Positions 17,274-25,662 of a stretch of DNA of 64,000 nucleotides are shown here, in pieces; positions within the stretch are counted from its first letter, which is position 1; each line of letters opens with the position of its first letter. The DNA lies in NCBI RefSeq assembly GCF_014656295.1, contig NZ_BNCD01000010.1:124001-188000 (forward strand), in the 5' to 3' direction. Made by a program: the position numbers and the translations under genes. The notes beneath the pieces are model-generated. The model did not search any database and had not been told where the DNA came from. It worked only from the letters and a program-made list of their open reading frames with translations. This DNA comes from Streptomyces sulfonofaciens (GTDB taxonomy: Bacteria > Actinomycetota > Actinomycetes > Streptomycetales > Streptomycetaceae).

Positions 17274-18521
17274 GTGAACGCTTCGTCCGTGCACGCACCG
17301 CCCCCGGCCCAGGACGCCGGGCCGGACCACGTCCTCGTGCTCAACTCCGGCTCCTCCTCGCTGAAGTACCAACTGATCGACATGACCACCGGAGCCAGGC
17401 CGGCCACCGGCCTGGTCGAGCGGATCGGCGAGGAGACCTCCCGCGTGGTGCACACGCCGGCCGCGGGCAGGGGGTCCCGCCGCGAGCGCTCGGGCCGGGT
17501 CGCCGACCACCACGCGGCCCTGCGGACCGTCGCGCGGGAGCTGTCCGCCGACGGGGTCGGCCTCGACTCGCCGCGGCTCGCGGCCATCGGGCACCGGGTG
17601 GTGCACGGCGGGCAGGTGTTCACCGAGCCCGCCGTCGTCGACGAGGGGGTGCTCGCCGAGATCGAACGGCTCGTCCCGCTCGCACCGCTGCACAACCCGG
17701 CGAACCTCGCCGGCATCCGCACCGCCATGGACCTGCGGCCCGACCTGCCCCAGGTGGCCGTCTTCGACACCGCATTCCACACCACGATCCCGCAGGCCGC
17801 GGCACGCTACGCGATCGACGTGGACACCGCGGACGCGCACCGCGTACGCCGCTACGGCTTCCACGGCACCTCCCACGCCTACGTCTCACGGGCCACCGCC
17901 CGCCTGCTGGGCAAGGACCCGGCGGACGTCAACGTGATCGTGCTGCACCTGGGCAACGGCGCCTCCGCGGCCGCCGTGCGCGGCGGGTGCTGTGTGGAGA
18001 CCTCGATGGGCCTCACCCCCTTGGAGGGCCTGGTCATGGGTACCCGCTCCGGAGACGTGGACCCCGCGGTCGTCTTCCATCTGATGCGGGTCGGCGGAAT
18101 GTCGGCCGACGAGGTCGACGAATTGCTGAACACGAGGAGCGGACTGCTCGGGCTGTGCGGGGAGAACGACATGCGGGAGATACAGCGGCGCCGTGCGGAA
18201 GGCGATCAACAGGCCGGGCTCGCCTTCGACATCTACGCGCACCGGCTGCGGAAATACATCGGCGCCTATTACGCGGTACTCGGCCGGCTCGACGCGCTGG
18301 CGTTCACGGCGGGTGTCGGGGAGAACTCCGCGCAGGTGCGCGAGGCCGCCGTTGCGGGGCTGGACGGACTCGGCCTCGCGGTGGACGCGGAGCGGAACAC
18401 GGCGCCCGGCGGTGGCGCGCGGCTGGTCTCACCGCCCGGGGCGCGGGTCGCGGTGGCGGTGGTGCCGACCGACGAGGAAATGGAGATCGCGAACCAGACA
18501 TACACCCTGGTAAAGCCCTGA
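17274..18521 (+). CDS. ackA: Acetate kinase
   Basis: 415 residues of the ASKHA fold. Motifs are VLNSGSSSLKY (N-terminal phosphate loop), VFDTAFHTTIP, YGFHGTSH, HLGNGAS and FTAGVGENS. It makes acetate and ATP from acetyl phosphate, completing the Pta-AckA overflow route. The N-terminus carries about 20 extra Ala/Pro-rich residues compared with short bacterial forms. GTG 17274 is used; the gap to pta has no terminator that I can see. Confidence 0.95.
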   Translation: MNASSVHAPPPAQDAGPDHVLVLNSGSSSLKYQLIDMTTGARPATGLVERIGEETSRVVHTPAAGRGSRRERSGRVADHHAALRTVARELSADGVGLDSPRLAAIGHRVVHGGQVFTEPAVVDEGVLAEIERLVPLAPLHNPANLAGIRTAMDLRPDLPQVAVFDTAFHTTIPQAAARYAIDVDTADAHRVRRYGFHGTSHAYVSRATARLLGKDPADVNVIVLHLGNGASAAAVRGGCCVETSMGLTPLEGLVMGTRSGDVDPAVVFHLMRVGGMSADEVDELLNTRSGLLGLCGENDMREIQRRRAEGDQQAGLAFDIYAHRLRKYIGAYYAVLGRLDALAFTAGVGENSAQVREAAVAGLDGLGLAVDAERNTAPGGGARLVSPPGARVAVAVVPTDEEMEIANQTYTLVKP

Positions 18522-18561
18522 AAAAACCCGACACCTGAGCATGGCGCCGCCCATGTGTCAC

Positions 18562-18589
18562 TTCTGCACGTCGGTGGACTCTGGATAAT
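18562..18589 (+). promoter_or_regulatory. Candidate pyk promoter
   Basis: TTCTGC (18562-18567) N16 GATAAT (18584-18589), with TGGATAAT as an extended -10. It predicts a leader of about 27 nt that contains the AGGAT ribosome site before ATG 18623. Confidence 0.5.
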
Positions 18590-18622
18590 TCCGCCCTGAA
18601 ACAAACCGATAGGATCCGACCT

Positions 18623-20044
18623 ATGCGCCGTTCCAAAATCGTCTGCACACTGGGCCCCGCCGTCGACTCGTACGAGCAGTTGAAATCGCTCATCGAGGCC
18701 GGGATGAACGTGGCCCGCTTCAATTTCAGTCATGGCTCCCACGCCGAGCACGAGGAGCGGTACCACCGCGTCCGCAGGGCCGCGGAGGACACCGGCAGGG
18801 CCGTGGGCGCCCTCGCCGACCTGCAGGGCCCCAAGATCCGCCTGGAGACCTTCGCCGAAGGCCCTGTCGAGCTGGTGCGGGGCGACGAGTTCATCCTCAC
18901 CACCGAGGACGTCCAGGGCGACAAGTCGATCTGCGGCACCACCTACAAGGGCCTGCCCGGTGACGTCGCCATCGGCGATCCGGTCCTGATCAACGACGGC
19001 AACGTCGAGCTGCGCGTCGTGGAGGTCAGCGGGCCGCGGGTGAAGACCATCGTCGTCGAGGGCGGCGTGATCTCGGACCACAAGGGCATCAACCTCCCGG
19101 GCGCGGCGGTGAACGTGCCCGCGCTCTCCGACAAGGACGTGGAGGACCTGCGCTTCGCGCTGCGCCTCGGTTGCGACATGGTCGCGCTGTCCTTCGTCCG
19201 GGACGCCAACGACATCAAGGACGTCCACGCGGTCATGGACGAGGTGGGCCGCCGGGTCCCCGTCATCGCCAAGGTGGAGAAGCCGCAGGCGGTGGCCAAC
19301 ATGGCGGACGTCGTGATGGCGTTCGACGGTGTGATGGTGGCCCGCGGCGACCTGGCCGTCGAGTACCCGCTGGAGAAGGTGCCGATGGTGCAGAAGCAGC
19401 TCATCGAGCTCTGCCGCCGCAACGCCAAGCCGGTGATCGTGGCGACCCAGATGATGGAGTCGATGATCACCAACTCCCGGCCCACCCGCGCGGAGGCGTC
19501 CGACGTCGCCAACGCCATCCTGGACGGCGCCGACGCGGTGATGCTCTCGGCCGAGTCGTCGGTGGGCGCCTACCCGGTCGAGACGGTCAAGACCATGTCG
19601 AAGATCGTCATCGCCGCGGAGCAGGAGCTGCTGTCCAAGGGCCTCCAGCCGCTGGTGATGGGCAAGAAGCCCAGGACCCAGGGCGGATCGGTGGCCCGGG
19701 CCGCCTGCGAGATCGCGGACTTCCTCGGGGGCAAGGGCCTGGTCGCCTTCACCAAGTCCGGCGACACCGCGCGCAGGCTCTCCCGCTACCGTGCGGTGCA
19801 GCCGATCGTCGCCTTCACCACGGACGTGTCCACCCGCAACCAGCTCACGCTGACCTGGGGCGTGGAGGCCTTCGTGGTGCCGCACGTGGACAACACCGAC
19901 GCGATGGTCGAGCTGGTCGACGCGGAGCTGGTCAAGCTGAACCGCTTCAACCAGGGCGACATCGTGGTGATGACCGCAGGCTCGCCCCCCGGGGTGCCCG
20001 GCACCACCAACATGGTCCGGGTGCACCACCTGGGCGCGGCCTGA
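18623..20044 (+). CDS. pyk: Pyruvate kinase
   Basis: 473 residues. The N-terminal start MRRSKIVCTLGPA, the catalytic segment IAKVEKPQAV, the Mg-binding MVARGDLAVEYP, IVATQMMESM and the C-terminal regulatory-domain motif FTKSGDTARRLSRYR are all present. It converts PEP and ADP to pyruvate and ATP. Its position after pta-ackA matches the second pyruvate kinase of S. coelicolor (pyk2, from memory). It has its own promoter 100 nt after ackA and a bidirectional terminator after it. Confidence 0.96.
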   Translation: MRRSKIVCTLGPAVDSYEQLKSLIEAGMNVARFNFSHGSHAEHEERYHRVRRAAEDTGRAVGALADLQGPKIRLETFAEGPVELVRGDEFILTTEDVQGDKSICGTTYKGLPGDVAIGDPVLINDGNVELRVVEVSGPRVKTIVVEGGVISDHKGINLPGAAVNVPALSDKDVEDLRFALRLGCDMVALSFVRDANDIKDVHAVMDEVGRRVPVIAKVEKPQAVANMADVVMAFDGVMVARGDLAVEYPLEKVPMVQKQLIELCRRNAKPVIVATQMMESMITNSRPTRAEASDVANAILDGADAVMLSAESSVGAYPVETVKTMSKIVIAAEQELLSKGLQPLVMGKKPRTQGGSVARAACEIADFLGGKGLVAFTKSGDTARRLSRYRAVQPIVAFTTDVSTRNQLTLTWGVEAFVVPHVDNTDAMVELVDAELVKLNRFNQGDIVVMTAGSPPGVPGTTNMVRVHHLGAA

Positions 20045-20138
20045 CACTCCCCGCGCGGCCGGCCACGCGCTTCCCCGCCCGCGGGGTGCGCACCCCCTCG
20101 GGGGGCGGTGGCCGGGCCCCGGGAACAGCCTCCACGCA

Positions 20139-20174
20139 CCGTGGCCCGCACCCCTGACGGGATACGGGCCACGG
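20139..20174. terminator. Bidirectional terminator between pyk and the secreted-protein gene
   Basis: Perfect 10-bp inverted repeat CCGTGGCCCG/CGGGCCACGG with a 16-nt loop, midway between two convergent genes. Confidence 0.7.
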
Positions 20175-20198
20175 TCTCGGGTGCGGCGCCCGGCGGGC

Positions 20199-21485
20199 TC
20201 AGCCGGTGAGGTACTGGTGCAGGCCGGGCACGGTGAGGTTCCCGCCGAACTGGCCGGCCTGGACGATGTTGACGTGCGTGAAGAGGGCGACCGGGACGTT
20301 CAGCGGCGGCGGGTGCTCCGGGTCGAACACGATCGGGATGACGCCGAAGAGGTTGCCCGAGAGCCTCTCCGTGTACATCGTCACCTGACCGCCGCGGATC
20401 GTGGACGTCGAGCCGGGTGCGGCCTGGACGTGGTACGTCTTGCCGTCCGGACCGGCCACCGTCTGGTGCAGGTCGCCGATGTCGACGCCGCCGTCGGTGG
20501 TGAACTTCAGGGCCTGCTTGGTCCGGCCGTTGGGCATCGTCAGGTTGACGACGCCCTTGTAGTCGAGGCCCTTCAGCAGCAGCGAGCTGGCCTGGAGGTT
20601 CCACGGCTGGTTAGGGATCGGCACCGGCGGGGTCTCGTCCTCGCCCGCGGACTTCTTCTCGACCACGCACGGGTACGCGTCCTTGCCGCTCGCGTCCGGT
20701 GCCAGCGGGTTGTCTGCGGACGAGGACGGCTCGACCGCCTTGCCCGCGGCGTCCTTGACGCCGTCCGTGACGTGCTCCGCCGTGTCCGCGACCTTGCCGA
20801 CGGTGTCCTCGGCGGTGCCGGCGACCTTGTCCACCACCGAACCGGAGTCCTTGCCGCTGCCGGTGGCCGAACCGGCCGACGGCGACGGGCTGGACTGCGG
20901 TGCGGCCGACTCGTGCCGTCCGGGCGACAGGACGCTGCCGAGCGCGCCGCCGAGATCACCCAGCAGGCCGCCGTCGGAGTCCTTCGAGGACGACGACGCG
21001 GACGGGGACGGCGCAGGGTCGGTGCCCGCCCCGTCCGACGACGGGGAGCCGGGCGTCCCGGACGGCGTCGCGGAGTCGGACGGGGCGGGCGTCGCCGAGG
21101 CTCCGCCGCTCTTGCCGTCGCCGGCCTCGTCCGAGGTGTCCTTGCCGGTACTGTCGCCGGCCTTGCCCGTCTTGCCGTCCTTGTCGCCGGCCTTGCCGTC
21201 CTTCTCGGCGTCGTCCGGGGACTCGTCCGGCTGGGTGACGCAGGGCCCGTCCTGGAACGGGTTCTTCGGCAGCGGTTTGGCCTGGGCGAGCGTCGGGGTC
21301 AGGCCCATGCCCATGAGGACGGCGGTGGGCATCGCCGCGAGGGCTATCGCCTTGCCCGCCGGCATCTGGAGCCTGGTGAAGAGCGGCCGCCTGGGCGCCG
21401 CGTGCCGCCCCGCGGCATGCCGTCCGCCGGTTCTCTCCCGGGACTCGCCCTCGAAGTCCTCGTGGTGCACCTCGTCAGCCCGCAC
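20199..21485 (-). CDS. Secreted/membrane protein with long Ser/Thr/Asp-rich linker
   Basis: 428 residues, function unknown. A basic cytoplasmic N-terminus of about 50 residues precedes a hydrophobic segment ending TLAQA-K, which could be a signal peptide or an anchor. A low-complexity linker (Ser, Thr, Asp, Pro, Lys; about 90-260) follows. A folded C-terminal domain of about 160 residues begins near YPCVVEKKS and ends HQYLTG. Two cysteines flank the linker. GTG 21485 with GGGAGG is inside the end of the DUF6114 gene (11-nt overlap), so the two are coupled. It is the third gene of the DUF6230-DUF6114 cassette. Confidence 0.75.
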   Translation of the reverse strand: MRADEVHHEDFEGESRERTGGRHAAGRHAAPRRPLFTRLQMPAGKAIALAAMPTAVLMGMGLTPTLAQAKPLPKNPFQDGPCVTQPDESPDDAEKDGKAGDKDGKTGKAGDSTGKDTSDEAGDGKSGGASATPAPSDSATPSGTPGSPSSDGAGTDPAPSPSASSSSKDSDGGLLGDLGGALGSVLSPGRHESAAPQSSPSPSAGSATGSGKDSGSVVDKVAGTAEDTVGKVADTAEHVTDGVKDAAGKAVEPSSSADNPLAPDASGKDAYPCVVEKKSAGEDETPPVPIPNQPWNLQASSLLLKGLDYKGVVNLTMPNGRTKQALKFTTDGGVDIGDLHQTVAGPDGKTYHVQAAPGSTSTIRGGQVTMYTERLSGNLFGVIPIVFDPEHPPPLNVPVALFTHVNIVQAGQFGGNLTVPGLHQYLTG

Positions 21486-22047
21486 GGTGCCTCCCGTTCG
21501 TCCCCTTCGATGGGCTGTTGCCAAACAGGTCCCTGGGCTCACCGCTCACCACATAGGTGGCGCCGGCGACGGCCGGGGGCGCAACGGGCCGCTCGTCGGG
21601 CTCCCCGGGGCCGTTGCCGCCCGGGCCGCCCTCGGCGCCCTGGGACGACGCCCTGCCCGGCGCCCAGGAGATCGCGAGGGCGCCGCCGACGAGCGCGAGC
21701 AGGAAGCCGACGAAGAAACCGCCGAAGTTCGAGACGACCAGCGAGACCAGGGCAAGCAGGATCGCGGCGACGCCCGCGAACACCCGCGAGTACTTCTGGT
21801 ACCACATCGTCAGACCGAGCACGATGAGCAGCACACCGATGATCAGGGAGCCGGCTCCGGCCGTGGTGGCCATCCGGATCGTCATCGTGCCGAGCGTGAA
21901 GTTCGCGTACGGGAAGTACATGATCGGGATGCCGCCCAGCAGCGTCAGCAGACCACCCCAGAATGGGCGCTGCCCGCGCCACCCTCGGAACGATCGGCGC
22001 ATCCGGCCGAGCCTTGCGCCCGACCCTGCCTGCGCTTCGGCGCTCAT
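21475..22047 (-). CDS. DUF6114 family membrane protein
   Basis: 190 residues with four predicted membrane helices (about 28-46, 58-80, 86-105, 108-128) and a Gly/Pro/Ala-rich cytoplasmic or external tail of 60 residues. The family is Streptomyces-centred and uncharacterised. ATG 22047 has GAGGAG upstream. It sits between the DUF6230 gene and the secreted-protein gene and overlaps the latter, pointing to one operon. Confidence 0.8.
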   Translation of the reverse strand: MSAEAQAGSGARLGRMRRSFRGWRGQRPFWGGLLTLLGGIPIMYFPYANFTLGTMTIRMATTAGAGSLIIGVLLIVLGLTMWYQKYSRVFAGVAAILLALVSLVVSNFGGFFVGFLLALVGGALAISWAPGRASSQGAEGGPGGNGPGEPDERPVAPPAVAGATYVVSGEPRDLFGNSPSKGTNGRHRAG

Positions 22048-22200
22048 GTCGTACAGCTCCTCGGGAATGGCGTTGGTTCTGTGATCGTGCGGTGGGCTCC
22101 CAGGCCGTGCGGCGCTGGGTGCAGGGCACGGGGACGGACGGGGAGTGACCCGCGCCCCCGCGCCCGGCCGTTCAGCCCAAGTGTCTCAGCGTCGAGACGC

Positions 22201-22818
22201 TCAGTAGCACTCGTGCTTGCCCTTCTGGACCTTCATACCGAGGCCGGAGAGCTTGAAGGTACCTGCCGTCGTCGCCCAGGCCCGCTGCTTCACGTCGGTG
22301 AACGTGGCGGATTCGGCCTGCTGGGAGAAGCTGTCGGGAAGGTACTTGTCGCCCTTCGACGGGCCCGGGCCCTTGGTGGTGCTGTCCACCGAGGTACCGA
22401 TGTCGATGTTGTTGAAGGTCGCGTTGGTCTGCAGGTCGTCGGCGTCGATGTAGAGCTTGTTCGCCTTGACCCTCTCGCCGCCGGGAGCACCGGCCTTGAG
22501 GGTCATCGACACATCGCCGAAGACCGGCACCGGCACGACCACGGACTGGCAGAGGTTGGTGATCTCCGCGTCGTCGAAGCCGACCACGGCCACCGGGTGG
22601 TCACCCGACTTGCCGCTGTCGATAGCGCCGTACTGCACGAAACCAGTGCCGTCAAGACGGTCGGCAGTCACCTTGAACTGCTGACCGGACACGCTGAACG
22701 ATGCCGCAAGCGCTCCCTGCGAAAGGGCCACGCCTATCGCGGCGGTCGCCGCGACGCTCGGCACCATGACCACGGCGAACCGCTTCCATCTGGTTCCGCC
22801 ACGAGCCACGGACTCCAT
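22201..22818 (-). CDS. DUF6230 family secreted protein
   Basis: 205 residues. A signal or anchor segment (about 13-38, ending GALAAS) is followed by a 165-residue extracellular domain with two cysteines (NLCQS, and HEC as the third-last to penultimate region). Homologues are sometimes labelled cholesterol esterase in older annotation, but I see no Ser hydrolase motif. ATG 22818 follows a perfect GGAGG. First gene of the cassette with DUF6114 and the long secreted protein. Confidence 0.8.
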   Translation of the reverse strand: MESVARGGTRWKRFAVVMVPSVAATAAIGVALSQGALAASFSVSGQQFKVTADRLDGTGFVQYGAIDSGKSGDHPVAVVGFDDAEITNLCQSVVVPVPVFGDVSMTLKAGAPGGERVKANKLYIDADDLQTNATFNNIDIGTSVDSTTKGPGPSKGDKYLPDSFSQQAESATFTDVKQRAWATTAGTFKLSGLGMKVQKGKHECY

Positions 22819-23436
22819 GACTTTCCTCCTTCTCGGACGTACATCTCCGGCCCGGACCGCACCTCGTTGGAGGGTGCAATCGGGCAGGGATGGGAGAAGT
22901 GCTACGTCCTCGGAAAGGAGAGCGCCCGCTTCGGAGGCACTGCATGCGCCCAAAAACCGGCGATCACCCCCGAGCGACAACCACTTTGGCTGCGCCTTCA
23001 CGCATATACGCAACCTTCCGGACAGGCCCTGCCGTAAGCGGCAAGGACCCCCCTGTCCAAGGCCGGCACCAGCGGTGCCCGCCCCGCCCGGTGGGGACCC
23101 ACACCCTTCGCGCACGACTGGCCGTCGGGCTAGGGGAATGGACCGAGCGTCGCCGATCGTGGTGCATTCTCGTCGCCCGCACAAGGGGGTTCGTTACTGA
23201 GCAGTAACGGACGGATAACCGAATCACGACAGCCCGATACCGAGTGATCACACGGAGTGTTGCGCGCCGTGACACCGGATCACCCATGAAGGGGCGTATA
23301 CGGACAGAGCAACGAGTGGTTCTTACTGCGAGTAACAGCGGCCGCTTTCCCCAAGTTTTGGCAAAGTGCGGCCGCCGCATCGCTTCCTCAAAGAACCTTC
23401 ACCCGGGCATCACAAGGCCCGGTGTTTAGCGACTGG
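22819..23436 (-). promoter_or_regulatory. Long upstream region of the DUF6230 cassette with two TTACT...AGTAA palindromes
   Basis: 618 nt without a convincing gene; 23160-23400 is clearly more AT-rich than its surroundings. It contains an 18-bp palindrome at 23192-23209 (CGTTACTG-AG-CAGTAACG) and a related site at 23323-23335 (TTACT-GCG-AGTAA). These are candidate operators for one regulator. Two GCGGCCGC octamers lie at 23338-23345 and 23368-23375. Confidence 0.5.
23401..23423. terminator. Terminator of the thioredoxin-TPR gene
   Basis: ACCCGGGC (23401-23408) pairs with GCCCGGT (23417-23423) around an 8-nt loop, 13 nt past the minus-strand stop codon. Confidence 0.6.
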
Positions 23437-24411
23437 TCAGAAGAGCGCGCGTGCAAGTGCCCTGCGCGCGGCCGCCACCCGCGGGTCCTCGGCACCCACC
23501 ACGTCGAACAGCTCCAGCAGGCGCAACCGGATGCCCTCACGGTCGTCACCTGCGGTGCGTGCGACCGTGTCGACAAGTCGGCCGAAGGCGTCCTCCACGT
23601 GACCGCCCACCAGATCCATGTCCGCCGCGGCGATCTGCGCGGCGGCGTCGCCCGGGTTCCTGGCCGCCTTCTCGCGCACCTCCTGCGGGTCGACGCCCTG
23701 GACGCGCTGCAGCAGCTCCGCCTGGGCGAGGCCGAGCTTGGCCTCGGGGTTGCCCGGGTCCTGGGCGAGGACGTTCTTGTACGCCTGCACGGCGCCGCCG
23801 AGGTCGCCGTTGTCCAGCGCAGCGACGGCCGCTTCCAGAAGGGCGTCGTACGGGCCCGCGGGCTCGGCCGGCGCACTCTGCTCGGCCGGGGCCTCGGCGT
23901 CCGGGTCGACCGTCAGCCCGGTCAGGCCGAAGCGCTGCTCGGCGACCTGCACCAGTTGGTCGAGGGTCTGGCGGATCTGGGGCTCGGGAGCGGCACCCTG
24001 GAAGAGCGGCAGCGCCTGGCCGGCCACCACCGCGAAGACCGCGGGGATGCCCTGGATCCCGAACTGCTGCATCAGCATCTGGTTGGCATCGACGTCGATC
24101 TTGGCGAGCACGAAGCGGCCGTTGTACTCGACGGCGAGCCGCTCCAGGATCGGGCTGAGCTGTTTGCACGGCTGGCACCACTCGGCCCAGAAGTCGATGA
24201 CGACGGGAACCTCGGCGGAGCGCTGGAGGACCTCGCCCTCGAAGTGCGCCTCATCGACGTCGATCACCAGACTCGCGGGCGAGACGGCGCCGCCCCCGCC
24301 CTGCCGCGCGGCCTCCGCCCGCGCCTGCTCCGCCTTCGCCCTGGCCTCCTGGGCCGCCTTCACCGCGCCGAGGTCGACGACCCCGCTCATGGACATGTTC
24401 CGTGGCTGCAT
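23437..24411 (-). CDS. Thioredoxin-TPR co-chaperone-like protein (CnoX/YbbN type)
   Basis: 324 residues. A charged helix (15-40) precedes a thioredoxin domain (about 48-160) with active site WCQPC (Cys79, Cys82), the cis-Pro loop GIPAVF, and then about 130 residues of TPR-like helices (AVQAYKNVLAQDPGNPEAKLGLA). E. coli CnoX, the best-known relative, is a holdase that passes clients to GroEL and lacks the first Cys. The intact CxxC here suggests redox activity is kept. ATG 24411 is preceded by GGGGGAGG. Single-gene unit with its own terminator. Confidence 0.88.
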   Translation of the reverse strand: MQPRNMSMSGVVDLGAVKAAQEARAKAEQARAEAARQGGGGAVSPASLVIDVDEAHFEGEVLQRSAEVPVVIDFWAEWCQPCKQLSPILERLAVEYNGRFVLAKIDVDANQMLMQQFGIQGIPAVFAVVAGQALPLFQGAAPEPQIRQTLDQLVQVAEQRFGLTGLTVDPDAEAPAEQSAPAEPAGPYDALLEAAVAALDNGDLGGAVQAYKNVLAQDPGNPEAKLGLAQAELLQRVQGVDPQEVREKAARNPGDAAAQIAAADMDLVGGHVEDAFGRLVDTVARTAGDDREGIRLRLLELFDVVGAEDPRVAAARRALARALF

Positions 24412-24722
24412 GAGTACATCCTCCCCCTTCCGCGCGCCCATCGAAAAGCTTGAACGAAAGCCCGGGCCGCGGCGCGTCCTCGGCGGGCCGCCGGGACGGT
24501 CGCGGCAGGCGCGCGCCGGTGCCCGAGTGCCTCACGCACCGGCCGGCCGCCCGCCGGTCGGCGCGGGGGCTCCGGCGCCCGGCCGTACCTGCTTTCGCTA
24601 CGCGTCGTAGCGTAACTTCCACGGCGCGCCTCCGGGACGGGCAGGCCCCGGATCCGCCGTGATCTCGCTCACGGGGGGCGGGTCCCGCGCCGCCTCGGCT
24701 ACCCGCCGGTATGGTCGCTTGC
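24412..24722. other. Divergent intergenic region, thioredoxin-TPR / tetR
   Basis: 311 nt. The tetR -10 TATGGT is at 24710-24715. I see no small gene or palindrome of note. Confidence 0.4.
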
Positions 24723-25358
24723 ATGGCACCCCGCAGCCCTGCCCGCACCGGCCGACCGCGCAGTGCCGCCGCGGACGCCGCCATCCTGGAGGCCACCCGC
24801 GCCGCGCTGGTCGACCTGGGCTGGTCCAAGCTGACGCTGGGCGATGTCGCCACCCGTGCGGGCGTCGCCAAGACGACGCTGTACCGGCGCTGGGCCGGGA
24901 AGAACGAGTTGGTCGTGGATGCCGTCGCGGCGCTCTTCGACGAGTTGGAGCTGCCCGACCGGGGCAGCCTGGCCGCGGACGTCGAATACGTGGTGCGCCA
25001 GTTCGCGGCACTGCTCGACCGGCCCGAGGCGAAGACGGCGCTGATGGCGGTGGTCGCCGAGTCGACCCGCGACGAGCCGTTGCGGGCCCGCATCCGGGAC
25101 TCGATCGTGGACCGCCAGAAGCGTCTCGTGCTGGTGGGCCGGGCGCGCGCGGAGGCCCGCGGGGAACTGCCGCGCGCGCAGGGCGCGCAGGACGCGGCGC
25201 GCAGCGCGGATCTCATCTTCGACGTGGTGGCGGGTGCGGTGGTGCACCGGATGCTGGTCAGCGGACAGGCCGTGGACTCGCAGTGGGTCCACGGCCTGGT
25301 GGCCCTCCTGGCCGGCGGGCTGCCGTCCGCGGTCTCGCCGCTGCCGTCCGACGCGTAG
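24723..25358 (+). CDS. TetR-family regulator
   Basis: 211 residues. The N-terminal helix-turn-helix (about 12-60) reads TLGDVATRAGVAKTTLYRRWAGKNEL. The C-terminal ligand domain is of the TetR_C type found next to transport or metabolic genes. ATG 24723 is 7 nt after TATGGT (24710-24715), a leaderless arrangement. It converges on icmA and could be the repressor for the icmA palindrome, but this is only proximity. A 23-nt stretch including its stop codon is repeated just downstream. Confidence 0.88.
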   Translation: MAPRSPARTGRPRSAAADAAILEATRAALVDLGWSKLTLGDVATRAGVAKTTLYRRWAGKNELVVDAVAALFDELELPDRGSLAADVEYVVRQFAALLDRPEAKTALMAVVAESTRDEPLRARIRDSIVDRQKRLVLVGRARAEARGELPRAQGAQDAARSADLIFDVVAGAVVHRMLVSGQAVDSQWVHGLVALLAGGLPSAVSPLPSDA

Positions 25359-25386
25359 TCCCGCGCCGCTGCCGTCCGACGCGTAG
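25336..25386. repeat. 23-bp direct repeat at the end of tetR
   Basis: Positions 25336-25358 (last codons and TAG of tetR) recur exactly at 25364-25386, 28 nt on. It looks like a recent local duplication. Confidence 0.85.
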
Positions 25387-25662
25387 CCCCCGCCCCGCGC
25401 CGCTCCCGGCCGGGGCCATGGCCCGCGCCCCGTGCGCGCCCGCCGCGCCCGTCCCCCGCGGGTCGCCATCGGCCGAGGGAGCGCTCCGGCGCGTGGCGCC
25501 CCCTCGGCCGGTGGCGGCCCGTGCGAGGGCGGCGCCACCACCGGCCCGAGCCGGCCCGCAGGAGCGGTCGGGGGCCGCGGGCGGAGCCCTCGGGCGGGCA
25601 CTCGCGGACAGGCACTCGTGGGCGGGCGCCCGCCCACGGGCGCCCGCAGGAGTCGGCGGGGC
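25387..25662. other. Intergenic between convergent tetR and icmA, no gene seen
   Basis: GC-rich spacer with several short GGGCG/CGCCC inverted repeats that could terminate transcription from either side. No credible reading frame. Confidence 0.45.

Noticed and set aside
23338..23375. Pair of GCGGCCGC octamers 30 bp apart
   Set aside because: Palindromic by nature and likely in a GC-rich genome; no sign of function beyond chance.
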